A program made the translations under genes and the position numbers. A DNA stretch of 64,000 nt, from positions 2,053 through 66,052 of the forward strand of contig QAOA01002618.1 of assembly GCA_003255065.1 (NCBI GenBank). The letters run 5' to 3'. The stretch is from Cercis canadensis (lineage: Eukaryota; Streptophyta; Magnoliopsida; Fabales; Fabaceae). Shown one piece after another: positions 18,074-29,256 of this stretch (position 1 is its first letter; each line of letters opens with the position of its first letter). Under the pieces are notes generated by a model that had not been told where the DNA came from, made no database searches, and was given only the letters and a program-made list of their open reading frames with translations.

Positions 18074-19137
18074 CACTACAAGAAAATTTGTGCTTACTCA
18101 CGGAAATTTCTCACAGACAACAAGTCTGTGAGAAAAAGCTGATATTTTTCATGGATTTTCTCATGGAATGTTACTATTGATATTTTCTCATAGACTTTTT
18201 CACGAAACTAAAAGGTCATAAGAAACATCCATGAGAACTTCTGTGAGAAATGAAGTCCCAGTTGTCTCCATAAATGCTTTAGTTTTCTCACGGACACTTC
18301 TCGTGAGAAAATTCAAGGTTTCACATGAAATTTCTCACGGCCTTTGAGTTTTGTGAGAAAATCCGTAAAAAAAATGAAGCGCACCGTTTCATTTAAAATT
18401 TGAATTCTAGGGTTTTTTCTCACGAACAAATTTCGTGAGAAAACCTACATTTCTTCCTCCTCCTACGACCGCAGCCTCCATTTTTAGAAAACCTACATTT
18501 CTTCTATCTTCTGTGCTCTCTCTCTACTCAGGTGTTTTCTAGCCATTTTTCGTGCCTGAAGTTGGGTTTCGTGGCGCAAGACTTCATCTTCCAACTTAGC
18601 GGTTTAGTTTTCTTATTTCTAGCTCTTTGAGGTAGGTTCCACTATCCAAGCTTCTCCATAATTTTTTATGAGAAATTAGTAGGATGACTGGTGATATGAT
18701 CAAAAATTTGAAACTTAAGACTGTCAAATATAGTTAAGAGATGCTTAATAATGAAGATAAAGTTACAATTATGAAATTGTAATGATTATAGCTAGTCTTG
18801 GTTCAAAATTGAAGAGATGTATAACTAGTTATGTTATAATTCTATGGAATTGTTGTGTGAAATTAACTGAAATTTTATTTTTATAATCTGTTATGATTAG
18901 GTTTACGATTTTGTTATATTATTGATGTGGGGTAATTGTAGAATTTTTAAATTTTTTTTGAATGGTAATTTGTTTTGTAAGTTTTCCTATTTTTGTGTAA
19001 TTTTTACTTATACAAGTAGTTAATTAAGTTATGGAATGAATAGTTTGTTTTGATTGAGTTCATGTGTAATTGTGTGAAAATTTTAATTCTTGAATTGTTC
19101 AAGATTTAGGGGAGACTCTGCCAAATTTTTGGTTTAG

Positions 19138-19735
19138 AGTTTAGGGGTTTAGGGATTTAGTGTTTAGGGTTAGGATTTCAAGTTTGTGTTTGTTAATTTA
19201 GGGTTTAAGAAAGGGGTTTTAAATTAAAGTTTTGGGTTTAGGGTTTAAGGTTTAAAGGATCAAGAGTTAGGGTTTAGGGTTTAAGAGGTCTAGGGTTAAG
19301 GTTAAGGTTAAGGTTTAGGATTAGGGTCAGAGTTTAGGGTTTAAGGGCTCAAGGGTTAGGATTTAATAGATGAAGGGCTAGGGCTTAAGGTTTAAGGGGT
19401 CAAGGGTTAGGGTTTAGGGTTAAGGTTTAGGATTTAAATTTAGGGTTTAGGATGTAAAGGGTATAGGGTNGTCTAGGATTAAGGTTAAGGTTAAGGTTTA
19501 GGATTAGGGTCAGAGTTTAGGGTTTAAGGGCTCAAGGGTTAGGATTTAAGAGATGAAGGGCTAGGGCTTAAGGTTTAAGGGGTCAAGGGTTAGGGTTTAG
19601 GGTTAAGGTTTAGGATTTAAATTTAGGGTTTAGGATGAAAAGGGTATAGGGTTAGGGTTAAGGTTTAGGATTTAAGTTTAAGGTTTAGGATGTAAGGGGT
19701 CTAGGGTTAGGGTTTAGGGTTTGGGTTATGAAATT
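19138..19735 (+). repeat. Degenerate telomere-like (TTTAGGG-type) repeat tract
   Basis: About 600 bp is dominated by variants of ttagggtttagggtt, including taaggtt and tttaggatt. Variation is far too high for a functional telomere, and the tract lies inside the CACTA element, apparently in an intron ahead of the exon at 19798. The block 19288-19469 is repeated almost exactly as 19471-19650 across the N at 19470, so its true length is uncertain. Confidence 0.8.
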
Positions 19736-19797
19736 TTAGGATGAGTGATTTTATTTTATACATAATTGTCTTGTTAATATTGTTTTTGTATGACAGA

Positions 19798-20097
19798 TGT
19801 CAAATGATCGTCGGTGGTCTTCTCCAACATCCGAGCCTTCCAGGAAGGACAAGGGCAAGGTTGTGGCTTAGCCTTCTCAGACCGACTTGGCCTTGTTCTT
19901 GTTTATGCCGACCCCGGGGTTGCCGCGCACACCGTCGCCCAATGTGACGAATGAGGGGAACTTATTAGGAGCTCCTACCCCAGGATCCACAGTGTCAGTC
20001 GTTGCAGGGGTCGTCATGAACCATTTCGAGTATTTCAGAGTCTCCTTTACCGGGTTGATGGTCAGATGTAGATCTGGCCATACGGGAATAAGGAGTA
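19798..20097 (+). pseudogene. CACTA internal exon, function unknown
   Basis: After a likely acceptor (tgtatgacag) the frame reads MSNDRRWSSPTSEPSRKDKG, then KVVA and an in-frame TAG. It then continues as PSQTDLALF and LPRTPSPNVTNEGN to a possible donor at 20098 (gtaagtattt). The Ser/Pro/Lys-rich opening is typical of the poorly conserved second protein of plant CACTA elements, but I cannot assign a domain. The stop, plausibly CAG to TAG, breaks it. It is transcribed toward the TNP2 remnant, so the two are convergent. Confidence 0.45.
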
Positions 20098-20169
20098 AGT
20101 ATTTTCTAATACCTATTTTGATATTTTTTTTATGGTTTTAAGTTTATTATTTTTGATGGCTAAGAATTT

Positions 20170-20660
20170 ATTTTTTTTCTGTAACTTTCTTCTGTCTAAG
20201 GAGCCCATTAACATTCTTTCGACTATCTCTCAACATATCATAAAGCTTTGTAGATTCTAGATTCGGATCCTCCCCCTACATATACTCTAGTTCAAAAGAG
20301 GATCTAGCAACATCCACAACCATCTGCTCATACTAAAGCAAATATTGGTTTTCCACATCCATTAGGACAATGGTTAGACGAACCTCTCCATGATTATCCC
20401 AATAATAGTAATCCTCCATAAAGCCTTTTCGTGTATAGGTGTATGTATCTTAACCTCATCCAATGTATGAAACTTATGGCATTTGCATTTAGTACATGGA
20501 CATCTAATCTTCCTTCCTTCAATGTACACTTGTTGTTGACTGGCAAACCCAATAAAAACCCCAACTCCAGCAAAAAAATTATATCTAACAACCTTACTAT
20601 TTTGAACAAGTCTCTCATACATCCAACAACGATGTTTAAGGATATCCATATTTCTTCAAT
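20170..20660 (-). pseudogene. TNP2-type CACTA transposase, N-terminal remnant
   Basis: The minus strand reads CWMYERL, FIGFASQQ, GRKIRCPCTKCKCHKF, DEVKIH and, after a frameshift, KGFMEDYYYWDNHGE. This is the transposase-associated zinc-binding domain at the start of TNP2/TNPD proteins (W-M-Y-x-R, then CPC-x-KC). Further along are DVARSSFELEY and EDPNLESTKLYDML, the usual next segment. In-frame stops are present, and the large catalytic region that should follow is absent. The element therefore could move only if supplied with transposase from elsewhere. Confidence 0.75.
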
Positions 20661-21560
20661 TTTAAAACAAAATGAAGTTGTTAATCTTTTCCTACAATTC
20701 TTCAAAGGTACTAAGTATTACTCCCGGTGAGGCTTCTATCCCATTCTTGAAGTTTGTTCTACCACTATTAGAAGTTTATAGGGACCAAGTAGGTCAACTA
20801 ACTTTCAGCAGCACCTCCCTATGGTTCTCCAAGTACACGAATTATCCTGTTTAACCAGCATAAATATGTACCCAATGAAACAAAAAAGAGGTGCTGCAAA
20901 ATTTAGTTCACCTACTTGCTCCCAAAGCTCTATTGTCCTATTAGTGAAACAATTACTTCAAGAACAGTCCCAAAATTAGGGACTATCCGAGAGTTAATCT
21001 TACGCGATTAACTCTCATATGGGTTTCTAAGTTAACATAACTAATTTATCATATACAACTCTAATGTACATTCATTCCACAAATTATACAAATAAGCTAC
21101 ATATAAAATATAACAAAAGCTTCAAATAGAATTCTCAAAATCTCAACAATTTCACAATATTTAATTTAATAAATTATTCTCTAAACCCCACAACTACTCC
21201 ACTTTTAACATTAAAATTCGGATTCAACACAAAATGCAAACTCATAAACTAAACCATTAACCAAGTTTATAATCCATCAAATACCTATTTACAACTAATC
21301 TACACTTAAACTAGTCAAACAATATAGAAAAAACTAACACATTTCATGCATCATTGAGAAAGAAAATAGCAAGAGAAATTCAGAGAAAAATAGCCTACCT
21401 CAACTTCAAAGCTTTAAAAAGAGGAAGTAGATAGCCCACACGTGTCACAAAATGCCCTCTAGTTGCTAGAATTTGCCGCACACGAAGCTTCATCAAGAGA
21501 AATGATCAGAATATCTATTTCTTTCTAACTTTCAAATGAGGAAAATGAATCCCGAGGGGA
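20661..21560 (-). other. 5' leader and spacer of the CACTA transposase
   Basis: Upstream of the TNP2 remnant on its strand lies noncoding sequence leading toward the right subterminal repeats. The only notable word is ggttctccaagtacacgaat. No other gene is seen. Confidence 0.4.
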
Positions 21561-22023
21561 GCAAACATTTCCAATTTTCTCACAAATTTTGCTCGTGAAA
21601 AATTGCCCCCCAAATTTCCTTCCTCCATGCGTCTAGTTAAACTATGCGTTTTATTTCTAGCAGACACAATCCGTGAGAACTTTATTCCAAAAACTATGTG
21701 TTTAGATTTCTCTCAGATACTAGTCCGTGAGAAAATTGCATACCCTCTTCTATCGAGTTTTCTCATGGATTATGCCCGTGAGAATGCTTTTGCGTCACAT
21801 TCTTGCCTTATTCTCTTGGATTTCTCAAGGATTTTTCTCACGGACCCTAAATCCATGAGAAATTATGTGAGAAAGTTCCTCAAAATCATTACCCGTGACA
21901 AAAATTAATTTTTTTTTGTGAGAATTTCTCACGGATTTTTTGTTCGTGAGAAATTCCATGAGAATTTCACTTTTTTCTTGTAGTGTTGATGTCATTGCAA
22001 AGATACCCAAAAAAAAAAAAAAN

Positions 22024-22269
22024 GATGTCTGTATATTATACTGTGTTACGTGTATTGCCTATTTCCTCTTTCTGTTCACTCTTCTCTTTTTGTATCTTTT
22101 GGTCTCTGCTTGTGTTTCTTTTTTCTCTATTTTTGTTTCAGAATTTTCTGGTCCCCCTGTCTGTGTATTGTGAGGCTTTTTATAGCCAAAGGTTTGAGCA
22201 AGTTGTCTGGTTAACTCCTAATGTAGTTTTCCTTGTTTCATGCTGCAAATGGGGACTGTAGGATGGGCG
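22024..22269. other. Short contig between two N joins, nothing recognised
   Basis: A T-rich, possibly leader-like stretch lies between N positions 22023 and 22270. It matches nothing else in the window. Confidence 0.4.
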
Positions 22270-22270
22270 N

Positions 22271-22766
22271 CTGGTGCTACTTTAGTCCTCAAAATACTCA
22301 TTCGTCAGCCAATTTAGTCATCTGTTTAAGGCTAGTTAGTGAGGTTGGATGGAAAAGCCCACATTACAGGTTAAGTATTGATGTGGCCGTTATACGGTGA
22401 TGTGACACATTGAAATTTTTTTTTTTTAAAAAAAAACTTCTTTNTTAAAAAAAAAAAACTTCTTTCTCTCTTCCTCGTCCCTATGCCCCTCCATCTCTCT
22501 CTAACTCTTCCTCTCTCTCATTTCTCTCTTTCTCTCTTTAGCACCCATACCCCTCCCTCTCTTCAGCACCCATAACTCATTATTTTCTTAGCTCATTGTA
22601 AAAATACTGAGTGTTGAAGCTAATGGGGAGGTAAGCCAGACCACCGCTATTTTGAGAAGGTGCTGAGAATAAAACACCCATTTGAGCTTGTTCCTATAGA
22701 AAACCACCAACCCACTTTCCATTGTGACCCACCACGTACAAAATCTACACCACCAAGAGCAGAGAA
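22271..22766. repeat. Second copy of the Pack-MULE left arm (compare 24640-25108)
   Basis: From ctggtgctactttagtcctc to accaccaagagcagaga this matches 24640-25108 with few differences. It starts right after an N, and another N sits in its homopolymer at 22444. It is probably the other allele or an unmerged overlap rather than a separate insertion. Confidence 0.75.
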
Positions 22767-22819
22767 TGAAAATGCAGTGATTTGAGTCAATAACAAGAAG
22801 ATGATTGCCGAGTTTTTTT

Positions 22820-23214
22820 CCTTTGGTTTTCTAGAGAGAGAGAGAGAGAGAAACAATAGAAAAACCACTGCCGGCTGCCCCTGTGTTGGTTGGTAGCCCC
22901 AAGAATACAAAGTTATTGGATTGAACATACGAGGTCCAAGAGTTCCATGAGCTAAAAAGATTGCTAGTGTTGCCAGCTGAATATTGACATGGAGGGTTGT
23001 TGTAGAATTGAACATAAATATAATTGAAAAGGCCGGTTTTGATAGCTGTGTTCAGATAGTAATCTGGGATTGGACATTGCTGGGCTGCTGCTAAGTAAAT
23101 CTTTCTATCTGTGGTGGAGTAGGCATTGATGGCCTTGGCAAGGTCATCGTAGTAGAGGTTTGAGCCACCACCTTCAATGTCGACGTCAATTCCATCCAAG
23201 GTAACACTTGCTAG
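22820..23214 (-). pseudogene. Class III chitinase (GH18, hevamine-like), 3' half
   Basis: The minus-strand frame reads TLDGIDVDIEGG (the GH18 D-x-D-x-E catalytic motif), YYDDLAKAINAYS, YLAAAQQCPIPD, YVQFYNNPPCQYS and FLGLPTNTGAAGSG. This is the second half of a plant acidic class III endochitinase, an apoplastic enzyme that cleaves chitin. After AAGSGF it enters a (GA)n microsatellite and loses similarity, so the last 40 or so residues are missing. The upstream end stops at N 23215. The final 120 bases are repeated at 25744-25860, where the gene continues, so the two halves were contiguous. Confidence 0.85.
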
Positions 23215-23215
23215 N

Positions 23216-24127
23216 ATTCCACAAATTATACAAATAAGCTACATATAAAATATAACAAAAGCTTTAAATAGAATTCTCAAAATCTCAACAATTTCATAAT
23301 ATTTAATATAATAAATTATTCTCTAAACCCCACAACTACTCCACTTTTAACATTAAAATTCGGATTCAACACAAAATGCAAACTCATAAACTAAACCATT
23401 AACCAAGTTTATAATCCATCAAATACCTATATACAACTAATCTACACTTAAACCAGTCAAACAATATAGAAAAAACTAACACATTTCATGCATAATTGAG
23501 AAAGAAAACAGCAAGAGAAATTCAGAGAAAAATAACCTACCTCAACTTCAAAGCTTTAAAAAGAGGAAGTAGATAGCCCACACGTGTCACAAAATGCCCT
23601 CTAGTTGCTAGAATCTGCCGCACACGAAGCTTCATCAAGAGAAATGATCAGAATATCTATTTCTTTCTAACTTTCAAATGAGGAAGATGAGTCCCAAGGG
23701 GAGCAAAAATTTCCAATTTTCTCACAAATTTTGCTCGTGAAAAATTGCCGCCCAAATTTCCTTCCTCCATGCGTCTAGTTAAACTATGCGTTTTATTTCT
23801 TGCAGACACAATCCGTGAGAACTTTATTCCAAAAACTATGTGTTTAGATTTCTCTCGGATACTAGTCCGTGAGAAAATTGCATACCCTCTTCTATCGAGT
23901 TTTCTCATGGACTATGCCCGTGAGAATGCTTTTGCGTCACATTCTTGCCTTATTCTCTTGGATTTCTCAAGGATTTTTCTCACGGACCCTAAATCCATGA
24001 GAAATTATGTGAGAAAGTTCCTCAAAATCATTACCCATGACAAAAATTAATTTTTTTTTGTGAGAATTTTTCACGGATTTTTTGTCCGTGAGAAATTCCA
24101 TGAGAATTTCACTTTTTTCTTGTAGTG
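23216..24127. repeat. Duplicate of the right end of the CACTA element
   Basis: This aligns with 21076-21985 at high identity, including the TTTTCTTGTAGTG end and the same flank ttgatgtcattgcaaagata. Sharing the flank as well as the element, and starting at an N, argues for an allelic contig rather than a second transposition. Confidence 0.85.
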
Positions 24128-24563
24128 TTGATGTCATTGCAAAGATACCCCAAAAAAAAAAAGTAAGTCACCTGGTGTGAGTCAGTTTAGATGACACGAC
24201 ACAATTAAACTTAAACTTTTTCAACTGCTAAACTTAAATAGGTCCCTCCAAAACCCGGTGGAGTAGCGCTATCACTTATGTTGCTTAGCAATAACCCTTT
24301 CCAAATGAATAATCAATTTTTTTGAAATGATTACTTATAAGTTCTTCTTCTAAATCTTCTTGAACTTAGATGATAGCTTGGAGCGGAAGATTTCTTAGAA
24401 GATGGAACCATAAACAGGAAGGCCTTTACAGCCACAAATTGTGAAGCAATTTACTTAAATAATGAAATGGTAACTAGTTATCAAAGCTTTCATTCCATCC
24501 ATGGTTGAAAGAACCGTGGAGTAATAAGCACTCATGAAATTGATTTACCATAGAATGAGTATA
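24128..24563. other. Unique spacer between CACTA flank and Pack-MULE
   Basis: No gene is recognised. The stretch joins the CACTA right flank to the 9-bp target duplication of the Pack-MULE and is probably ordinary intergenic DNA. Confidence 0.5.
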
Positions 24564-25109
24564 TTGAATGAGGAGTAAAATATCATTTTGGTTCTTGAAA
24601 AATTGTCACACAACCACTTTAGTCCCTAATTTATTTCTGGTGCTACTTTAGTCCTCAAAATACTCATTCGTCAGCCAATTTAGTCATCCGTTTAAGGCCA
24701 GTTAGTGAGGTTGGATGGAAAAGTCCACATGACAGGTTAAGTGTTGACGTGGCCGTTATAAGGTGATGTGACACATTGAAATTTTTTTTTTTTAAAAAAA
24801 ACTTCTTTCTCTCTTCCTCGTCCCTATGCCCCTCCATCTCTCTCGAACTCTTCCTCTCTCTCATTTCTCTCTTTCTCTCTTTAGCACCCATACCCCTCCC
24901 TCTCTTCAGCACCCATAACTCATTATTTTCTTAGCTCATTGTAAAAATACTGAGTGTTGAAGCTAATGGGGAGGTAAGCCAGACCGCCGCTATTTTGAGA
25001 AGGTGCTGAGAATAAAACACCCATTTGAGCTTGTTCCTATAGAAAACCACCAACCCATTTTCCATTGTGACCCACCACGTACAAAATCTACACCACCAAG
25101 AGCAGAGAN

Positions 25110-25742
25110 TATGATTGTATTGGGATTGGGCCTCCAAAAGACCAAATTTAAAGATCCAAAGACTCAAAAATGCAAGAAGAAGAAAAACTTGTGAGCCCAA
25201 CTTAAACCAAGGAAAATAAATATATAATAATTTGTATGAAATGAGTATCAACAAACAGACACATACAAACATATATATTTAGAAATTACAAAAACTTTGG
25301 AAAATGGAGTGTCATCAAAGTTCTTTTCATATGTAGGTCTCAATTTGATTTTTTTTTTTTTATTGTTTTCCCTTTTTCATTTCTATATCATATCAGCTGC
25401 AATGTCTTAATCCCTTTATTCCTGCAGCTATCCCTCTTTCACTGCTATGCTTTTCTCACAACTTTAATGGAGAATATATTGAATTTATGCGAAAAAATAT
25501 CGGATAACTTAATTGAATGATATCAGCTGAGCTTTGAGTTTCCTTTGGGCCTAAATTACTTATATGTATATTGGAATTTGAATATTAGTAACGATATCTA
25601 ATTTTTCGTACATTAGTAGGCAATCATTCATAGTGATTTTCACCAACCATGAATGTAATCAATGTACTGTGATCAAGAGTTTATGGAACTACTCATCTAT
25701 AAATGTTTTGATAAGTCGGTTTTATACCGCTTATCTTATATT
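25110..25742. repeat. Misplaced copy of 27525-28222
   Basis: This block, starting tatgattgtattgggattgg, is a near-identical copy of 27525-28222 and is bounded by N on both sides inside the Pack-MULE. It interrupts the chitinase sequence and almost certainly does not belong here. Confidence 0.8.
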
Positions 25743-25743
25743 N

Positions 25744-26245
25744 TAAATCTTTCTATCTGTGGTGGAGTAGGCATTGATGGCCTTGGCAAGGTCATCGTAG
25801 TAGAGGTTTGAGCCACCACCTTCAATGTCGACGTCAATTCCATCCAAGGTAACACTTGCTAGTGGACAATATTGACCATTGCGGAAGTTCTGATGTAGAT
25901 AGCTGGCAAGGTTCTGAGCATCTTGTGAAGAGCAAAGGGAATAATCTCCGACATCCCCTCCAATGGAAAGGAGCAGTTTGATATTTTTGCTTTGGCAGCG
26001 TTGTATTTCTGGCGCTAGTTTGGTGCAAGGGCTCTAGTCACCACAATGGCCAACGAAGTTCCATGCTGGGGTTTTGCCGCAGCTGAAGACGTTGAGGAAA
26101 GCCAGAATCACATGCTTGTAGTTTCCTCCGACACATGCTTCCTGCAAGGTGCCTTCGCGGCCGTCTTGGCCCCAATAGACGACAATCCCAGCACCATCAT
26201 CACCTGCGAGGACAAGTTGTAGAGAGAGAAATGAGAGAGAGGGAG
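25744..26245 (-). pseudogene. Class III chitinase, 5' half, with premature stop
   Basis: The minus strand reads FLSLQLVLAGDDG (end of a signal peptide), then GIVVYWGQDGREGTLQEAC, HVILAFLNVFSCGKTP, HCGD, a TAG stop (26034-26036), SPCTKLAPEIQRCQ, IKLLLSIGGDVGDYSL and VTLDGIDVDIE. This is the N-terminal half of a GH18 class III chitinase: the first beta strand YWGQ, the SIGG strand and the catalytic motif are present. The stop after HCGD, the loss of a clear initiator ATG in the CT-rich arm, and the missing C-terminus in the other half mean this captured copy is not functional. Confidence 0.85.
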
Positions 26246-26264
26246 GGGCATGGGGAAGACAGAG

Positions 26265-26302
<38 letters not shown>

Positions 26303-26434
26303 NAATGTGCTATATCATCATAACGGTCACGTCAACACTTAACGTATCATATAGACTTTTTTTATCTAACTTCACTAACTGACCTAGGGTGACAATTTTT
26401 CAAGCACCAAAATGGTATTTTACTCTTGAATGAG

Positions 26435-27524
26435 CACCTCTACTTTTGGTATCAAAAGATACGGATAAACTAGATAACTAGATAGGATAGATTGACACAG
26501 GCACATACCAACTTAAGTGATCTCTTAAAAGGTTCGTGTTTCAATGTTAATTTCTCATTTATTAATATCTTTAACTAAAAAATTTAACTTTATTTATCTA
26601 ATGACCAAAATCAAGAAATAAAAACTAGATAGGAAAGATTATGAAGATCATAATATTATAAACACTATTTAGAAATTTTAAACACTAGATAGATAAAAGG
26701 ATATGTTAAACCATATATATTCCTAACTAACGCATAAAATATAAATCCTAATCAACTCTATTAATTTGGAATAAATTCAATTTTTTTTTTTGTAATAGCT
26801 TAATATCCCTGGATTTATTTGTCACTGGATATTTGAGAATTAGTATCCTTTTTATATTTCTTAAATTCTATTTGTGAAGTTGAAAAAATAAGGTTTTTCT
26901 TTTCTTATCCATATTGGTTGAACTGAAAATGGTGTAAAATTATATTGAACCCCTATGTCATCTTCAGCTGAACAAAAAAATGTCATGTTGACCAAGTGAT
27001 TCATCATATAAGATTAATATTTGATGAATAAGGGAAAAAAATATAATCTATTCTAATTTCTTTTAAATTAGGGTGATTAGAAAAATAAAATTGATTAGAC
27101 TTTATGTCTTAGACCTAAAATTTCTCCTCACATTTAAAAATAGTTCTCAAATATAAAAGCTATTTAACCCTTCATGTTCACTTGTTTCCTCCCATCATAG
27201 ATCCCTTTAAGCTTTCTTTTAAATCGGTGATAGAATTATTGTACACTCCTCAATTTTAGAATTTTATTATGTAACAATATAATGGGCATGATCATATGGG
27301 AATAGATTTTTCTAGATTATAGTTTTTTTGTTATTTTCTTTTGTAACAAAAAAAATACAATGGGCATGATAAGAACAAGTCATGCCTTGTGTTGATACAT
27401 GACTTCCAACAATGATTAAGAGAAAATAATGGGCATTATAAGAACTAGTCATGCCTTGTGATTGATACAAGACTTCCAAGATATAGATAAGATTATTATT
27501 GTTATTTTTTAAAAAAAATTTATC
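26435..27524. other. AT-rich intergenic DNA
   Basis: No gene is recognised. A roughly 55-base segment containing agtcatgccttgtg and gacttccaa is present twice (27353-27412 and 27425-27482). Confidence 0.5.
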
Positions 27525-28222
27525 ATATGATTGTATTGGGATTGGGCCTCCAAAAGACCAAGTTTAAAGATCCAAAGACTAGGTCCAAAGACTCAAAAAT
27601 ACAAGAAGAAGAAAAACTTGTGAGCCCAACTTAAACCAAGGAAAAATAAATATATAATNAAAACTTGTGAACCCAACTTAAACCAAGGAAAAATAAATAT
27701 ATAATAATTTGTATGAAATGAGTATCAACAAACACACACATACAAACATATATATTTAGAAATTACAAAAACTTTGGAAAATGGAGTGTCATCAAAGTTC
27801 TTTTCATATGTAGGTCTCAATTTGATTTTTTTTTTTTTTTTATTGTTTTCCCTTTTGCATTTCTATATCATATCAGCTGCAATGTCTTAATCCCTTTATT
27901 CCTGAAGCTATCCCTCTTTCACTGCTATGCTTTTCTCACAACTTTAACGGAGAATATATTGAATTTATACGAAAAAATATCGGATAACTTAATTGAATGA
28001 TATCAGCTGAGCTTTGAGTTTCCTTTGGGCCTAAATTACTTATATGTATATTGGAATTTGAATATTAGTAAGGATATCTAATTTTTCGTACATTAGTAGG
28101 CAATCATTCATAGTGATTTTCACCAACCATGAATGTAATCAATGTATTGTGATCAAGAGTTCATGGAACTACTCATCTATAAATGTTTTGATAAGTCGGT
28201 TTTATACCGCTTATCTTATATT
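27525..28222. repeat. Proper-context copy of the block at 25110-25742
   Basis: This copy is continuous with sequence on both sides, except at an N (27659) around which a 45-base run is repeated. It may be the left part of the LTR-like sequence that follows. Confidence 0.6.
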
Positions 28223-29256
28223 TATTTAACTTGTTAATTGTTTATTCTAGGGTATTTTAAGTTTAATTCTTATGAATTAATGTTTCTTTTATAGGTTTTT
28301 ACTTTAGAAGTCTTTGGAAGTCACTTTGGTCCTTTTTGGTGTCAAAAAGAGCAAATTCTAGCAAATTTGGGATGAAGACAGTAGCTTGGGCGCCGCAGCC
28401 CCAAATCCGGGCTCCGCAACGCCCTATGGTCAGGAATCAGCAAATTGAAGACAGAAGCTAGGGCGCCGCAGCGCCCACCAGGAGGCTGCAGCCCCTTATC
28501 AGGAGGCCGTAGCACCCTTCAGGCAAAGAACTAGGGCGCCGCAGCGCCCAAACCCAAGGCTGCAGCCCCCCTTGAGTATGAACTAATTCCACCATCTAGG
28601 GTGGAGATGTAGCCTAGCTTAGGATGGATTGTAATTTCTAATAAATTAATCAAAGGACCTTCTTCTTAAATTGACTTCTTGATCTCCATACTTAATGCTT
28701 CTGTTTGACTGGCCATCAATTTAGATGAGTTGGTAATTACAATAATACTGGAAGGTTAGTTGTAATTGAAGACCATAAAGGTTAAGAACATAAATTACAT
28801 AAGGGATAGGAATATACCGTTATGGTTTATGTAGCCATTAAAAAGAACCATAAAACGAATTGAATTATGAGATTATTCGTAATTCACATAGGAATATAGT
28901 GGATTCATAGTTGGGAATATATTTGTTTGACCTTGGGAAAGACTAAGAAATAACTTAGGGTTCTTGGCTAGCAATTAGAGAGATTGTTGTTGATTAATGA
29001 ATTAGGAATAAAGATCCAGACTAGCTACGGTGAAATCGACATCCTAGATACTTTCTCATTATATTCTTACTCATTTTTACAGCAATTATTCTCTGTTTAC
29101 TATTTTGCATTTAAATATCATCATAATTCACCTATCAATTGTCTAGATAAAATTAGAATACGCATAATTTTGGTACTTAGTAGCCACAGTCTCCGTAGGA
29201 CGATACTTTATCTCACTTCTTTATTACTTGATTATGGCATGTGCACTTGCGTTCAC
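28223..29256 (+). mobile_element. LTR-retrotransposon LTR-like sequence (solo or partial)
   Basis: The right end has the look of a plant LTR R-U5 region: tagtagccacagtctccgta, a cgatactttatc-type segment, then gtgcacttgcgttca ending in CA. The interior has three GC-rich copies of gggcgccgcagc (28387-28560), common in some plant LTRs. The left boundary is uncertain; TG at 27527 is a candidate. No internal coding region follows, and I found no target duplication. Confidence 0.5.
28385..28575 (+). repeat. Tandem GC-rich units around gggcgccgcagcgccc
   Basis: Three degenerate units of about 70-85 bp, each with a near-palindromic gggcgccgcagcgccc-type core followed by ggctgcagcccc, stand out in otherwise AT-rich DNA. 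They can form strong hairpins. Confidence 0.7.

Larger units (their letters stand above)
18074..21985. mobile_element. CACTA (En/Spm-type) DNA transposon, deletion derivative
   Basis: The element opens with CACTACAAGAAAATTTGTG and closes with TTTTTTCTTGTAGTG, perfect 13-bp CACTA-type terminal inverted repeats. Both subterminal regions (18100-18440 and about 21560-21975) are packed with copies of ctcacgga and ccgtgagaaa in both orientations, the usual transposase-binding arrays of CACTA elements. Inside are a telomere-like tract, a plus-strand exon of unknown function with a stop, and a minus-strand remnant of the TNP2 transposase N-terminus; the catalytic part is missing. The 3-bp flanks (ata on the left, ttg on the right) do not match, so no target-site duplication is preserved. 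A second copy of the right 0.9 kb is at 23216-24127. Confidence 0.88.
24573..26425. mobile_element. Pack-MULE carrying a chitinase fragment
   Basis: The left end GAGTAAAATATCATTTTGGT and the right end, which on the complementary strand reads GAGTAAAATACCATTTTGGT, are near-perfect terminal inverted repeats. The similarity continues inward for some 300 bases through aagtgttgacgtg to a CT-rich block. The element is flanked by the same 9 bases, ttgaatgag, at 24564-24572 and 26426-26434, the target-duplication length of Mutator-like elements. There is no transposase inside; the interior is a class III chitinase fragment. The interior is disordered by Ns at 25109, 25743 and 26303. Taking the overlaps into account, the real element is probably about 1.5 kb. 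Confidence 0.85.

Noticed and set aside
19138..19735. A telomere or chromosome end
   Set aside because: The repeats are highly degenerate, lie inside a CACTA element and are followed by more than 40 kb of ordinary sequence.
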